Below, piece by piece: positions 1 through 8,277 of a stretch of 64,000 nucleotides of DNA. Every line of letters begins with the position of its first letter. Position 1 is the stretch's first letter. The stretch covers positions 1,426,001-1,490,000 of the forward strand of contig NZ_LT703001.1 in the NCBI RefSeq assembly GCF_900149705.1, read 5' to 3'. Origin of the DNA: Sphingorhabdus sp. Alg231-15 (GTDB lineage Bacteria; Pseudomonadota; Alphaproteobacteria; Sphingomonadales; Sphingomonadaceae). The position numbers were made by a program, and so were the translations under genes. The notes beneath the pieces were generated by a model. That model searched no databases. It saw only the letters and a program-made list of their open reading frames with translations, and was not told the DNA's origin.

Positions 1-979
1 TCCCAAAAAGCTTACCCAAAGAGAATATGATGACGATTTTGGTCACCACCAGAGCCATTGCGGCACCGAACACAAATGCCGTGTTCTCGGCAATGACGCC
101 GATGTCCAGCATCATGCCGACAGCAAGGAAGAACAGACCCAGAAGCAGAGATCGAAACGGATCAATATCCGCTTCCAGCTCGTGGCGATAAGGGGAATTG
201 GCGAGCATTACACCAGCGATAAAGGCGCCCAAAGCCGGAGATAGTCCGATCAATTCCATCAAGGCTGCGCTGCCGAATACAGCGACCAATCCAGCCACGA
301 TGAACAACTCCCGTTCGGCGATCCTGCCAATCAGTTCCAGGACAGGCTGCAGGATATATCGTCCGGCAAGGATCAATCCGCCAATAGCCAGAACACCAAG
401 AACAGCGGTCAACCAGCCGGGCAGTGCCCCGGCCTCTGCCGGTGCACGGGACAGAACCGCTACGATCGTCAGCAATGGAATGATCGACAAATCCTGAAAC
501 AACAGAATCGAAAATGCTTTTTCACCCGTTGGAGTGTTGAGCCGGCCCGAGGACTGCAACATCGGTAGAACCTGAGCAGTTGACGACAGGGCGAGCGGCA
601 AACCCAACGCAATAGCGGCTCCGAATGTAAAATTTGTCGTCGCCATGATCAGCAGAAACAGCGCCAATCCACAGAAGGCAACCTGACTTAATCCCAGCCC
701 GAATATGGCATTGCGCAGCCGCATGAGGCGCGCCGGCGCCAATTCCAGCCCCACCAGAAACAGCAGCAGGATGATTCCGATCTCCGAAAATTCAAGAATC
801 GTTTCGCCTTCGCTGATCAGACCAAAGCCTTGCGGACCGATCATTATGCCAGCGATCAGATATCCCAGAACCGCACCTATCCCGAACTTGCGGAACAAAA
901 GCACCAGTATCAATGCTGCGCCCAACATGATGAATCCGCCAAAGAGCAGATCGCTCATATGTGTTTCTGCACCTTCCAT
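1..979 (-). CDS. Cation:proton antiporter, CPA2 family (partial, C-terminus outside window)
   Basis: An open minus-strand frame runs off the left edge; about 326 codons are visible. The protein is a string of hydrophobic segments typical of CPA2/Kef-type monovalent cation:proton antiporters: an early GIGAVLGYLIAG helix, LLLFLVGLELAP, and later LFQDLSIIPLL and GLSPALGAFIAGVMLA, the usual family landmarks. It should sit in the inner membrane and exchange K+ or Na+ for H+. Whether a C-terminal TrkA-N/RCK domain follows (as in KefB/KefC) cannot be seen. The start could be 979 or, in the same frame, 958; both lie just after the stop of the Fe-S scaffold gene, so translation is probably coupled in one operon with it, cvpA and radA. 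Confidence 0.85.
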   Translation of the reverse strand, partial: MEGAETHMSDLLFGGFIMLGAALILVLLFRKFGIGAVLGYLIAGIMIGPQGFGLISEGETILEFSEIGIILLLFLVGLELAPARLMRLRNAIFGLGLSQVAFCGLALFLLIMATTNFTFGAAIALGLPLALSSTAQVLPMLQSSGRLNTPTGEKAFSILLFQDLSIIPLLTIVAVLSRAPAEAGALPGWLTAVLGVLAIGGLILAGRYILQPVLELIGRIAERELFIVAGLVAVFGSAALMELIGLSPALGAFIAGVMLANSPYRHELEADIDPFRSLLLGLFFLAVGMMLDIGVIAENTAFVFGAAMALVVTKIVIIFSLGKLFG

Positions 980-982
980 TTT

Positions 983-1423
983 CTAAGCAGCCTCATTCTT
1001 GGTTGCAGCCGATTCAAATGCCGCAAGTATCGCGTCATAGGGTAACAGGATTGCGGGATGCCGACCCTTATGTTCCTTGGCTGCCATCAAATGATCCATA
1101 TTCGGCCAATCTCCAGGTCTGTCTTCCGCGCCATCCAAAAAACCAGCAAGCTGATGTCTGATCATAACAACTTGATCTGCTGATTTGCCAATTGCTTCTG
1201 CGGCCAAAATCGCGGCAGATGCCTGTCCCAAGGCACAAGCATTCACCTCTATTCCCAATTGTCCAATGGTCCCATCATCAGACAGCATAATATCGGCAGC
1301 TACGCGACTGCCACAGGTGCGTGATCGCACTTCCGCCGTACCATCAGGCTTCTCAAGTCTGGACTGATGCGGAATGGAAACAGCCAGTCGCAAGATATCA
1401 CGTGTGTAAAGCGCCTCGCTCAT
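983..1423 (-). CDS. Iron-sulfur cluster assembly scaffold protein (NifU/IscU N-terminal-like)
   Basis: A 146-residue protein of the IscU/NifU_N type, expected to hold nascent Fe-S clusters. Visible marks are the N-terminal SRTCGSRV stretch with the first cysteine, the central NACALGQASAA segment with the second cysteine, and HPAILLPYDAI near the C-terminus. The classical third cysteine is not obvious, so cluster ligation may differ from IscU; it resembles the 'iron-sulfur cluster assembly scaffold' proteins found next to radA-cvpA in sphingomonads. Its ATG overlaps the cvpA stop by 4 bases, which implies translational coupling. A purely structural role cannot be excluded. Confidence 0.8.
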   Translation of the reverse strand: MSEALYTRDILRLAVSIPHQSRLEKPDGTAEVRSRTCGSRVAADIMLSDDGTIGQLGIEVNACALGQASAAILAAEAIGKSADQVVMIRHQLAGFLDGAEDRPGDWPNMDHLMAAKEHKGRHPAILLPYDAILAAFESAATKNEAA

Positions 1424-1932
1424 TCAGCGATCTCCGCCATTTCGCGCCGCTCCTCAACGAACTGGACCAGAGCGTCTCCGCTGGCGTTGAGCAGCGGATA
1501 GGTACGGGAGTCTGCAATCCATTCGGGACGCGGTTCTGCAGCGCCATAGATGCTGTCATAAACTAGCACGACCAACAGATATGCAAGCGTGGCACCAATC
1601 AAGCCTTTGACCATCCCGAAACCAAAACCCAGGACACGGTCAATCGGGCCCAGAAGAGATTTGCGCGATTTACGGCCGATGGATTTGGCGATCCAGCGCC
1701 CTAAAGCATAGGTTACAATCACGATCGAACCGAAGGCCAGCACCGATGCACCGCCCTCGTTACCAACAGGCGAAATCAAGAAATCGGTCGCGGGCGTGTG
1801 GAAAAAACGCACCGCGAAGATGATCATCACCCAAGCGATTAATGAGAGCGTTTCCTGCACAAATCCGCGCAGGAAACCAAAAATGGCTGCGCCACCCATT
1901 AGCAATAAAACGAAAATATCGAGACCAGTCAT
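1420..1932 (-). CDS. cvpA: CvpA family membrane protein
   Basis: A 170-residue integral membrane protein of the CvpA (colicin V production) family. Four hydrophobic segments can be read, starting with LDIFVLLLMGGAAIFGFLRG at the N-terminus, and the conserved RGFVQE loop and the GPIDRVLGFGFGMVKG segment are typical. The family is linked to envelope homeostasis and, in enterobacteria, colicin V production. The gene follows radA with about 9 bases between them and overlaps the scaffold gene by ATGA, so it is the middle of a tight operon. Confidence 0.88.
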   Translation of the reverse strand: MTGLDIFVLLLMGGAAIFGFLRGFVQETLSLIAWVMIIFAVRFFHTPATDFLISPVGNEGGASVLAFGSIVIVTYALGRWIAKSIGRKSRKSLLGPIDRVLGFGFGMVKGLIGATLAYLLVVLVYDSIYGAAEPRPEWIADSRTYPLLNASGDALVQFVEERREMAEIAE

Positions 1933-1941
1933 AAAGACTAG

Positions 1942-3306
1942 CTAATCGCGGCCAAGCATATGGTCAACGAGATTGGCAAGCTTCGCAAAGTTCACACAAT
2001 TCACACCCGCAGGCGCGGTTTCCTTGGAGGCTGGGATTAGCGCCCTGCCGAAACCGAGTTTCGAGGCCTCTTTTAACCGCAGTGTCGTATTGGATACTGG
2101 CCGAATTTCCCCCGAAAGCGCTATCTCTCCAAAAATTACGGCATCGCTCGGCATCGGTTTTTCGGCATGGGCAGAGATCAAGGCGGCCGCGACGGCAAGG
2201 TCGGCCGCTGGGTCGGTCAACCGATATCCGCCAGCCACGTTGAGATAAACTTCTGCCCCCGAAAAACTGAGGCCGCAACGCGCTTCCAGTACGGCCAATA
2301 TCATCGCCAGGCGAGAACTGTCCCAACCAACAACAGAACGGCGGGGAGTCGCCCCGCTGGCCAGCCGGACGGTCAGCGCCTGAATTTCGACCAAAACGGG
2401 CCTCGTTCCCTCAAGCGCCGGAAAAACGGTTGCGCCGGTCACCTCTTCGTTTCGATCGGTCAGGAACAGCGCAGATGGGTTCTGCACCTCGCCGAGGCCC
2501 ATCTCCTCCATCGCGAATACGCCAATTTCATCAGTGCCGCCAAAGCGGTTCTTGATCGACCGCAATATCCGGTACTGATGACTGCGCTCACCTTCAAAGC
2601 TCATCACGGTATCGACCATATGTTCCAATACTCGCGGACCGGCAATATTGCCGTCCTTGGTCACATGGCCGACCAGCATGATCATCGTGCCATGTTCTTT
2701 GGCGAATTTGATCAACTCCTGCGCGGATGCCCTCACTTGACTGACCGTTCCGGGTGCACCTTCGATAAGATCGCTGTGCATGGTTTGTATGGAATCGATC
2801 ACGACGAAATCCGGGGCATCCTGACCCAATGTGGTCAAAATATCGCGGACCGAGGTTGCTGATGCCAGTTTGACCGGTGCCTTTCCAAGCCCGAGCCGCC
2901 GTGCACGCAACCTTACCTGATCCGCTGCTTCCTCACCGGAAATATAAGCAACAGAGCATCCTGCATTCGCCAGTTTTGCCGAAACCTGCAGCAAAAGCGT
3001 TGATTTTCCGATACCCGGATCGCCGCCCATTAAAGTGGCTGATCCTGCGACCAGTCCGCCGCCAACTGCACGATCAAATTCTTCGATACCGGTCTTTTTG
3101 CGCTCGGGCAGCTGTATCTCAGAATCGAGCCCTACTAGCCGAACCTCTCTGCCCCCGCTTTGCAGATTATGTTTGGCGGCAAAAACTGTGTCCCCTGCTT
3201 CCTCGACAAGCGTATTCCATTCCCCGCAATCCACGCATTGCCCTTGCCAACGATGCGAAATGGAACCACAATTTTGGCAGACATATTTTTTCTTTGGCTT
3301 CGCCAT
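1942..3306 (-). CDS. radA: DNA repair protein RadA
   Basis: A 454-residue RadA/Sms protein, normal family length. It has the N-terminal zinc finger (C10-C13 and C24-C27), a RecA-like ATPase core with Walker A GGDPGIGKST at residues 94-103, the RadA-specific KNRFG motif near residue 255, and a C-terminal Lon-like domain (LNVAGGYRLTDPAADLAVA). RadA acts in the cytoplasm on recombination intermediates, promoting branch migration during repair. It heads the minus-strand operon with cvpA and is divergent from the patatin gene, with about 100 bases between the two starts. Confidence 0.96.
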   Translation of the reverse strand: MAKPKKKYVCQNCGSISHRWQGQCVDCGEWNTLVEEAGDTVFAAKHNLQSGGREVRLVGLDSEIQLPERKKTGIEEFDRAVGGGLVAGSATLMGGDPGIGKSTLLLQVSAKLANAGCSVAYISGEEAADQVRLRARRLGLGKAPVKLASATSVRDILTTLGQDAPDFVVIDSIQTMHSDLIEGAPGTVSQVRASAQELIKFAKEHGTMIMLVGHVTKDGNIAGPRVLEHMVDTVMSFEGERSHQYRILRSIKNRFGGTDEIGVFAMEEMGLGEVQNPSALFLTDRNEEVTGATVFPALEGTRPVLVEIQALTVRLASGATPRRSVVGWDSSRLAMILAVLEARCGLSFSGAEVYLNVAGGYRLTDPAADLAVAAALISAHAEKPMPSDAVIFGEIALSGEIRPVSNTTLRLKEASKLGFGRALIPASKETAPAGVNCVNFAKLANLVDHMLGRD

Positions 3307-3410
3307 ACCCGACTTCCACTAGAACAAAAAAGGAACATTATAGTTTTTGATGGCTTTTTCAACCGCTTTCCTGCTTGCGCGATTCCGTTCATCCTGTCAC
3401 TCTTAAGCCG

Positions 3411-5765
3411 ATGCGCCAAAAGGAACTCAGACTCGCTCTTATTTGCTATGGCGGCGTAAGTCTTGCCATCTACATGCACGGTATCACCAAGGAAATCTGG
3501 AAGCTTGCCAAAGCCAGCAGGGATTTTCATGATGGTGAGAAGAACCACAAGTGCAGCCGTGGAACCTATTACGATATATTGGAGTGGATAGAACAGGAAA
3601 GCACCGTCAAATTGCGTGTGCTACCCGATATTATTGCCGGCGCCAGCGCCGGTGGGATCAATGGCATATTTCTTTCGCAAGCCCTCATCTCCGGTGAATC
3701 TCTCGAGCCTTTGACAGATATGTGGCTGGAGACAGCAGATGTCGATACGCTGCTTGACCCGGATGCAAGACCGCTATCACGCTTTTCGAAATTCTGGGCA
3801 GAACCCATTGCATGGATGGCGCTGGGTCGCAAAGGCGGTGCCGTAGAGCAGACGGTCTCGAAAGAAGCGCGCGAAGAGGTAAAAATGAAACTCTCGCGAT
3901 TCGTTCGCGCGCGCTGGTTTGCGCCACCCTTTGGCGGCAAGATATTCTCCGGTCTGATCCTGGACGCGCTTGCGACCATGAAAAAGACTGAGCGAGGTCC
4001 CAAATTGCTGCCACCGGGACAACCGCTCGATTTATTTGTGACGGTCACGGACTTTGTTGGCCATCCTGAAAAGCTACAGCTGCACAGCCCTCCCGAGGCA
4101 CTGGAGATGGAGCATCGGATTACCATCAGCTTTTCGACGCGCGGATCAAATGGCGGCGATATTGCCGATCCAGCCGAACTGGTCTTCGCCGGTCGCGCGA
4201 CAGCCAGCTTCCCTGGTGCATTTCCACCATTCACGGTTACCGAACTGGACAGTGAATTGTCTGATCGTGGTCATGTCTGGTCCAATCGTCGCAATTTTCT
4301 AAAACGTATCTTGCCCAACCAGAGCCGGGCCGGGACCGCCGATGATACCGTATTGATTGACGGCTCTGTTCTCGCCAATGCCCCCTTTGCTCAAGCGATC
4401 GAAGCGCTGAAAAACCGGCCGGCCAAGCGTGAGGTTGATCGCCGCTTCGTGTACATTGATCCACGCCCCGATCTTGATGTCGCCAAAAGCGATCGCGCAC
4501 TTCAACGGCTTCAGGCCGCGCAGGAAACCGAGGATGAAAGCCTGCCCGGTTTCTTCTCCACCATCTTCGGTGCGATATCGAACATCCCTCGGGAACAGCC
4601 GATCCGCGACAATCTCGATGACATATCGCGGCGATCAAGCCGGATCATTCAGATGCGGCAGATTACCGACAATTTGCGCGCAGAGGTCGAGCAGAATGTG
4701 GAAGCCATTTTTGGACGAACCCTGTTCCTGGACCGGCCAACTGCGGCTCGGCTGGCCGCTTGGCGACGCAAATCGCGCGATAAGGCAAGCAAGCTCGCTG
4801 GCTTCTCCTACAGCGCCTATGGCCACCTCAAACTCGCGACCGTACTCGAAGATATTGCGCATACGGTGAGGCGGGCAAAAGCAGAACCAAATGTCCATAA
4901 CCATCAAGCGCTGCGCGAGACATTATGGGCCGAAATGCGCCAACGCGGGTTTGAAAATATCGGCAAGAAAGGCGGCGCTGGCCCGTCAAAACTGGCCGCC
5001 GACTTTTTTCGTCAACATGATCTGGGCTATCGTATCCGCCGGCTGCGCTTTCTTGCGCGCCGCTTTGCCGAAGATCTCGATAGCGCCCATCCCGACGACT
5101 ATGCCGTGATCGAGCAGATGCATGATGTCATCTACGATTGCCTTGCTCTTTATATCGAACGCGAGACCATCGAATATCTTGGCGATGACTTCGTTGCACT
5201 GGCCGAGCATGCCGAACTCCAGCCCTCTGCCATGCTGGACCGGCTGGCCACAGCCCGCGATCTCGTCGCAGCGGATGCTCTGGTCGACGCCAAGCTTGCC
5301 GAAGCGATGGCCGGATTGCCCAAGGCCGAAAAGCGCTCGATGTTACTCGCCTTCCTCGGCTTCCCATTTTACGACATCGCCACCCTGCCCCTTTTACAGG
5401 GTGAAGGTCTCGATGAATTTGATCCAATCAAGGTCGACCGAATTTCTCCTGAAGACGCGAAGTCGATCCGCCAAGGCGGCGTCGCAGCGACATTAAAAGG
5501 CATTGAATTCAATAACTTTGGAGCCTTTTTCAGCCGCTCCTATCGCGAGAATGACTATCTCTGGGGCCGGCTCCACGGCGCCGAGCGGATGATCGATATC
5601 CTGCTTTCCACATTGCCCGAGGCCAAACGCCCTGATGCCATCAAAACGCTGGAATTCAAGAAAACCCTCTTCCGCGCGATCATTGATGAGGAGGAACACC
5701 GGCTCACTAAGGCGGGGCCGTTAATGACCTCCCTGCGCAAAGAGATTAACCGCGCAACGCCCTGA
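3411..5765 (+). CDS. Patatin-like phospholipase-related protein (TIGR03607/DUF3376 type)
   Basis: A large (about 784 residue) patatin-related hydrolase. The N-terminal half carries the oxyanion region CYGGVSLAIYMHG, the nucleophile elbow GASAG with Ser79, and the catalytic aspartate in IDGSVLANAP near residue 316, so the Ser-Asp dyad is complete. The C-terminal half is the long helical region seen in the alphaproteobacterial 'patatin-related protein' family. Lipid acyl hydrolase activity is the family expectation; the substrate is unknown. There is no signal peptide, so it is likely cytoplasmic or membrane-peripheral. An upstream TTG at 3375 is in frame, but ATG 3411 starts directly with the conserved MRQKELRLAL sequence and is preferred. 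Confidence 0.9.
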   Translation: MRQKELRLALICYGGVSLAIYMHGITKEIWKLAKASRDFHDGEKNHKCSRGTYYDILEWIEQESTVKLRVLPDIIAGASAGGINGIFLSQALISGESLEPLTDMWLETADVDTLLDPDARPLSRFSKFWAEPIAWMALGRKGGAVEQTVSKEAREEVKMKLSRFVRARWFAPPFGGKIFSGLILDALATMKKTERGPKLLPPGQPLDLFVTVTDFVGHPEKLQLHSPPEALEMEHRITISFSTRGSNGGDIADPAELVFAGRATASFPGAFPPFTVTELDSELSDRGHVWSNRRNFLKRILPNQSRAGTADDTVLIDGSVLANAPFAQAIEALKNRPAKREVDRRFVYIDPRPDLDVAKSDRALQRLQAAQETEDESLPGFFSTIFGAISNIPREQPIRDNLDDISRRSSRIIQMRQITDNLRAEVEQNVEAIFGRTLFLDRPTAARLAAWRRKSRDKASKLAGFSYSAYGHLKLATVLEDIAHTVRRAKAEPNVHNHQALRETLWAEMRQRGFENIGKKGGAGPSKLAADFFRQHDLGYRIRRLRFLARRFAEDLDSAHPDDYAVIEQMHDVIYDCLALYIERETIEYLGDDFVALAEHAELQPSAMLDRLATARDLVAADALVDAKLAEAMAGLPKAEKRSMLLAFLGFPFYDIATLPLLQGEGLDEFDPIKVDRISPEDAKSIRQGGVAATLKGIEFNNFGAFFSRSYRENDYLWGRLHGAERMIDILLSTLPEAKRPDAIKTLEFKKTLFRAIIDEEEHRLTKAGPLMTSLRKEINRATP

Positions 5766-5773
5766 AGCAGCCA

Positions 5774-6724
5774 TCAATGCTTGTGTTCGCCTGCTTCATG
5801 AGATGGCATTTTCAAGCTCTTATAGACCGCTTCGACAAAAGCATCACCCTTGATGAAGGCGTCCTTGTTTGTGTCCCATTTGGCGGCAGGCTTCATCGCC
5901 TGAATCTGTTCCAGCGACTTTCCTTCACCTCTTGCTTGTTTCACCGCACCGATCACGCTTTTCAGCATGTCGCGATAGCCCATCAGATCCGCTTTGGTTG
6001 CCATCGGGCCATGGCCGGGAATGATTTTTGTATTGTCATCCACCATGGTCAGCGCCGCTTCGGCAGCGTCCAGAACTCCCATGGCGTTGCCGCCGCTGTT
6101 AAGGTCGATAAACGGCAAAGTCACTTTGTTGAAGTAGAGGTCGCCCATGTGCAGCACATTGGCCTTTTTCCAAAACACAATGCTGTCGCCATCGGTATGT
6201 GCGCGTTTCATATGCTTTACGTGTACCTCATCACCGTTGAGGTGCAGCTTCAAACCGTCATGATAAGTCACCACCGGCAGCGCCTCTTTGGGCGATGCGG
6301 GATCATTACCGCGGCCGCTGGTCTGCTGACCCGCCATTCGTTGCCGCACATGATCATGCGCCATGATCAGCGCGCCTGCCTTGCCGAAATTCTCGTTTCC
6401 GCCGGTATGATCATAGTGCCAATGCGTGTTGATCAGATATTTGACCGGATCGGCGCCGAGCGCCGCCACAGCCGCCTGTATCTTTGGTGTCAGTGGCGCA
6501 AACTGGTCGTCAATCAGCACCGTACCATCGGGGCCATAGGAAACACCAATATTACCGCCAGCACCAAAAAGCACCGCGATACCATCACCCAGGTTTTCAG
6601 TCTTTATCTCCACCTTGGCGAAGCGATCCGCTTCTTGTGCGTTGGTCTCGGCACAAGCCGTCAATGCTAACGGAGAAACTGCCAAAAGGGCGAGAGATAG
6701 TGTCTTGGTCAATATGGCTTTCAT
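5774..6724 (-). CDS. Metallo-beta-lactamase-fold hydrolase, lipoprotein
   Basis: A 316-residue exported MBL-fold protein. The N-terminus is a lipoprotein signal with lipobox LTAC (Cys24). The metal site is visible as HWHYDH at residues 101-106, a histidine in the AHTDGDS segment and the histidine of IPGHGP, so two zinc ions can be bound. The C-terminus is His-rich (HEAGEHKH). Proteins of this type range from class B beta-lactamase-like enzymes to general hydrolases; I cannot tell a beta-lactamase from another esterase or lactonase. It follows a DUF6445 gene on the same strand with a 33-base gap, and its stop nearly abuts the convergent patatin gene. Confidence 0.88.
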   Translation of the reverse strand: MKAILTKTLSLALLAVSPLALTACAETNAQEADRFAKVEIKTENLGDGIAVLFGAGGNIGVSYGPDGTVLIDDQFAPLTPKIQAAVAALGADPVKYLINTHWHYDHTGGNENFGKAGALIMAHDHVRQRMAGQQTSGRGNDPASPKEALPVVTYHDGLKLHLNGDEVHVKHMKRAHTDGDSIVFWKKANVLHMGDLYFNKVTLPFIDLNSGGNAMGVLDAAEAALTMVDDNTKIIPGHGPMATKADLMGYRDMLKSVIGAVKQARGEGKSLEQIQAMKPAAKWDTNKDAFIKGDAFVEAVYKSLKMPSHEAGEHKH

Positions 6725-6757
6725 TGGGGTTTCTCCTAAAATTTACAGGCTTGTAAC

Positions 6758-7369
6758 CTATCTTTTTGCTTTGGCAAAGAACATCAGATGCACGAGACGT
6801 CCGGTTTCTGGTGATGTCCCAAAGGCCGCACCGCTATTGTGGAACAACCAGGGACTGAACAGGATCAGCCGATTAAACCGCATCGGCACCAGCATCGTCC
6901 GCTCCCATTTAGCCTTGTGCAGCGTATCCCGGTTGACGACATCTTCGATCAGCGCATTTATGTCCGAATAGCCTGCTTTCGTGATCGCCAGAGGATCGCT
7001 CGGAACCCGCTCCAATCCCGTGCGCTTGTGTTGGAAAAACTCGGTGCCACCTTTGCATTGCTCAGGCAGCGACAGATAGAGAATGCCGGAATAAAAGGCC
7101 GGATCAATATGTACGCCGCTACGTCCCTTGTCGCCTTTCAGGGTGATCCGGCAATGGCAATGACTGGTACCGGATGCCGCTTCAACCGGCACACCAATGG
7201 TCTTGGAAACCCGTTCATTGAGCCCCTGAATGTCCAGCGGCTTTGTTGATATATGACCTGGATAATTGCCGCGCTTAAACTTTGCGTCATAGTCCAGCGC
7301 CAACGCCGCGTTGCGCGCCACCATCGGATCCGACAGAAAGTCATCAATGATCAACAGTGATGGCAGCAT
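6758..7369 (-). CDS. DUF6445 protein, 2OG-Fe(II) oxygenase-like
   Basis: A 203-residue protein of the DUF6445 type. It starts with LLIIDDFLSDPMVARNAAL, typical of prolyl-hydroxylase-like proteins. It shows a possible iron triad: His and Asp in SGVHIDPAFYSGILYLS, and a distal His in SPWLFHNSGAAFG, followed by Arg in GRLVHLMFF that could bind 2-oxoglutarate. Such proteins often sit next to TonB receptors or tryptophan halogenases; here the neighbour is the MBL lipoprotein, so the link is unclear. Function beyond the fold is not known. Confidence 0.75.
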   Translation of the reverse strand: MLPSLLIIDDFLSDPMVARNAALALDYDAKFKRGNYPGHISTKPLDIQGLNERVSKTIGVPVEAASGTSHCHCRITLKGDKGRSGVHIDPAFYSGILYLSLPEQCKGGTEFFQHKRTGLERVPSDPLAITKAGYSDINALIEDVVNRDTLHKAKWERTMLVPMRFNRLILFSPWLFHNSGAAFGTSPETGRLVHLMFFAKAKR

Positions 7370-7558
7370 TTCGAAACCTCCTGTAATCCGTTACGAAGTT
7401 GACAATCTGAACACAGCCCTTTGGGCCGTTTTCACTCTCAGAATTGCAAACCCAAATTCCTGTATATCATACTGATAAAAAACAATATTAATCAAACCAG
7501 GTAAAAACCGAAAACTGATAAGTCCTACTATCATATGCATCGGCCTGTAGGACAGGTC

Positions 7559-8200
7559 TTACTCGTCTTTTTCCGTGTCCCAGCGGGTCGCGACCAAGCT
7601 GGGCCGTTTGCCGATTTTATTGAGCCAATGGCGCAGCGGCAAAAGCTGACCGATCAGATGATCACCCTCCGATGTCATCTGGACCGGGCGCAATATGCAA
7701 TAGATAAAAATATCGGCAAGCGAGAATTGATCACCGGCAAAATAGGGAACTTCCTCCACCCGTTGACACACGATCCCAAGATGCTCGGCTATTTCCGGCA
7801 GGGCCGCCTCAATCACATCAGATCGCAAGGGTGTTTTTAAATATCGATGGGCCAGTCGCGGCATCAGCAAACCATGCTCGGCAACCGGAAACAAATAGGC
7901 ATTGGCGACCGATATCCAGCGATCCATCTCGGCCCGGGCCGCATGATCGTCCGGTTGCAGTGCCCCGTCATTATGGGCATTATCAATATAGTGGCAAATC
8001 GCGACGCTCTCGTAGAGATTGAGCCCGTCAATCTCGACCGTCGGCACTTTACGAAACGGATGCCGCTGTCTGTTTTCCGGACTGCCTGCCGGTGTTGCGG
8101 TAATCGTCCAGCTAATCCCGGCTTCTTCCGCCACCGTCTGCACAATGCGGCTGTAAGTCGAGATGATTGTCCCGCGAATATGGAGTGTCGGCTGAGCCAT
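7559..8200 (-). CDS. Glutathione S-transferase family protein
   Basis: A 213-residue GST. The thioredoxin-like N-terminal domain contains the cis-Pro and glutathione gamma-Glu site region KVPTVEIDGLNLYESVAI, and the helical C-terminal domain contains the FSLADIFIY segment (N-capping box) typical of the fold. The catalytic residue near the N-terminus is probably Ser/Thr in IISTYSR. Role may be detoxification or a step in aromatic catabolism; no adjacent pathway gene fixes it. About 190 bases separate it from the DUF6445 gene, with nothing recognisable in them. Confidence 0.88.
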   Translation of the reverse strand: MAQPTLHIRGTIISTYSRIVQTVAEEAGISWTITATPAGSPENRQRHPFRKVPTVEIDGLNLYESVAICHYIDNAHNDGALQPDDHAARAEMDRWISVANAYLFPVAEHGLLMPRLAHRYLKTPLRSDVIEAALPEIAEHLGIVCQRVEEVPYFAGDQFSLADIFIYCILRPVQMTSEGDHLIGQLLPLRHWLNKIGKRPSLVATRWDTEKDE

Positions 8201-8277
8201 ATGCTGACGCTAATGGCAAAACACATGTCTGTCATTACCACCGATCAAAAGAACGCGTGGGCGCGCCGTTTTACGAT

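Noticed and set aside
2167-2862. 231-codon plus-strand frame opposite radA
   Set aside because: It lies wholly antisense to a clear radA gene and has no family motif; it is a by-product of codon composition.
5777-6670. 297-codon plus-strand frame opposite the metallo-hydrolase
   Set aside because: The minus strand carries a signal peptide, lipobox and zinc motif; the plus frame is His/Arg-rich noise.
5774-6724. Call of the MBL-fold lipoprotein as a beta-lactamase
   Set aside because: The metal motif is shared by many hydrolases and the sequence alone gives no proof of lactam specificity.
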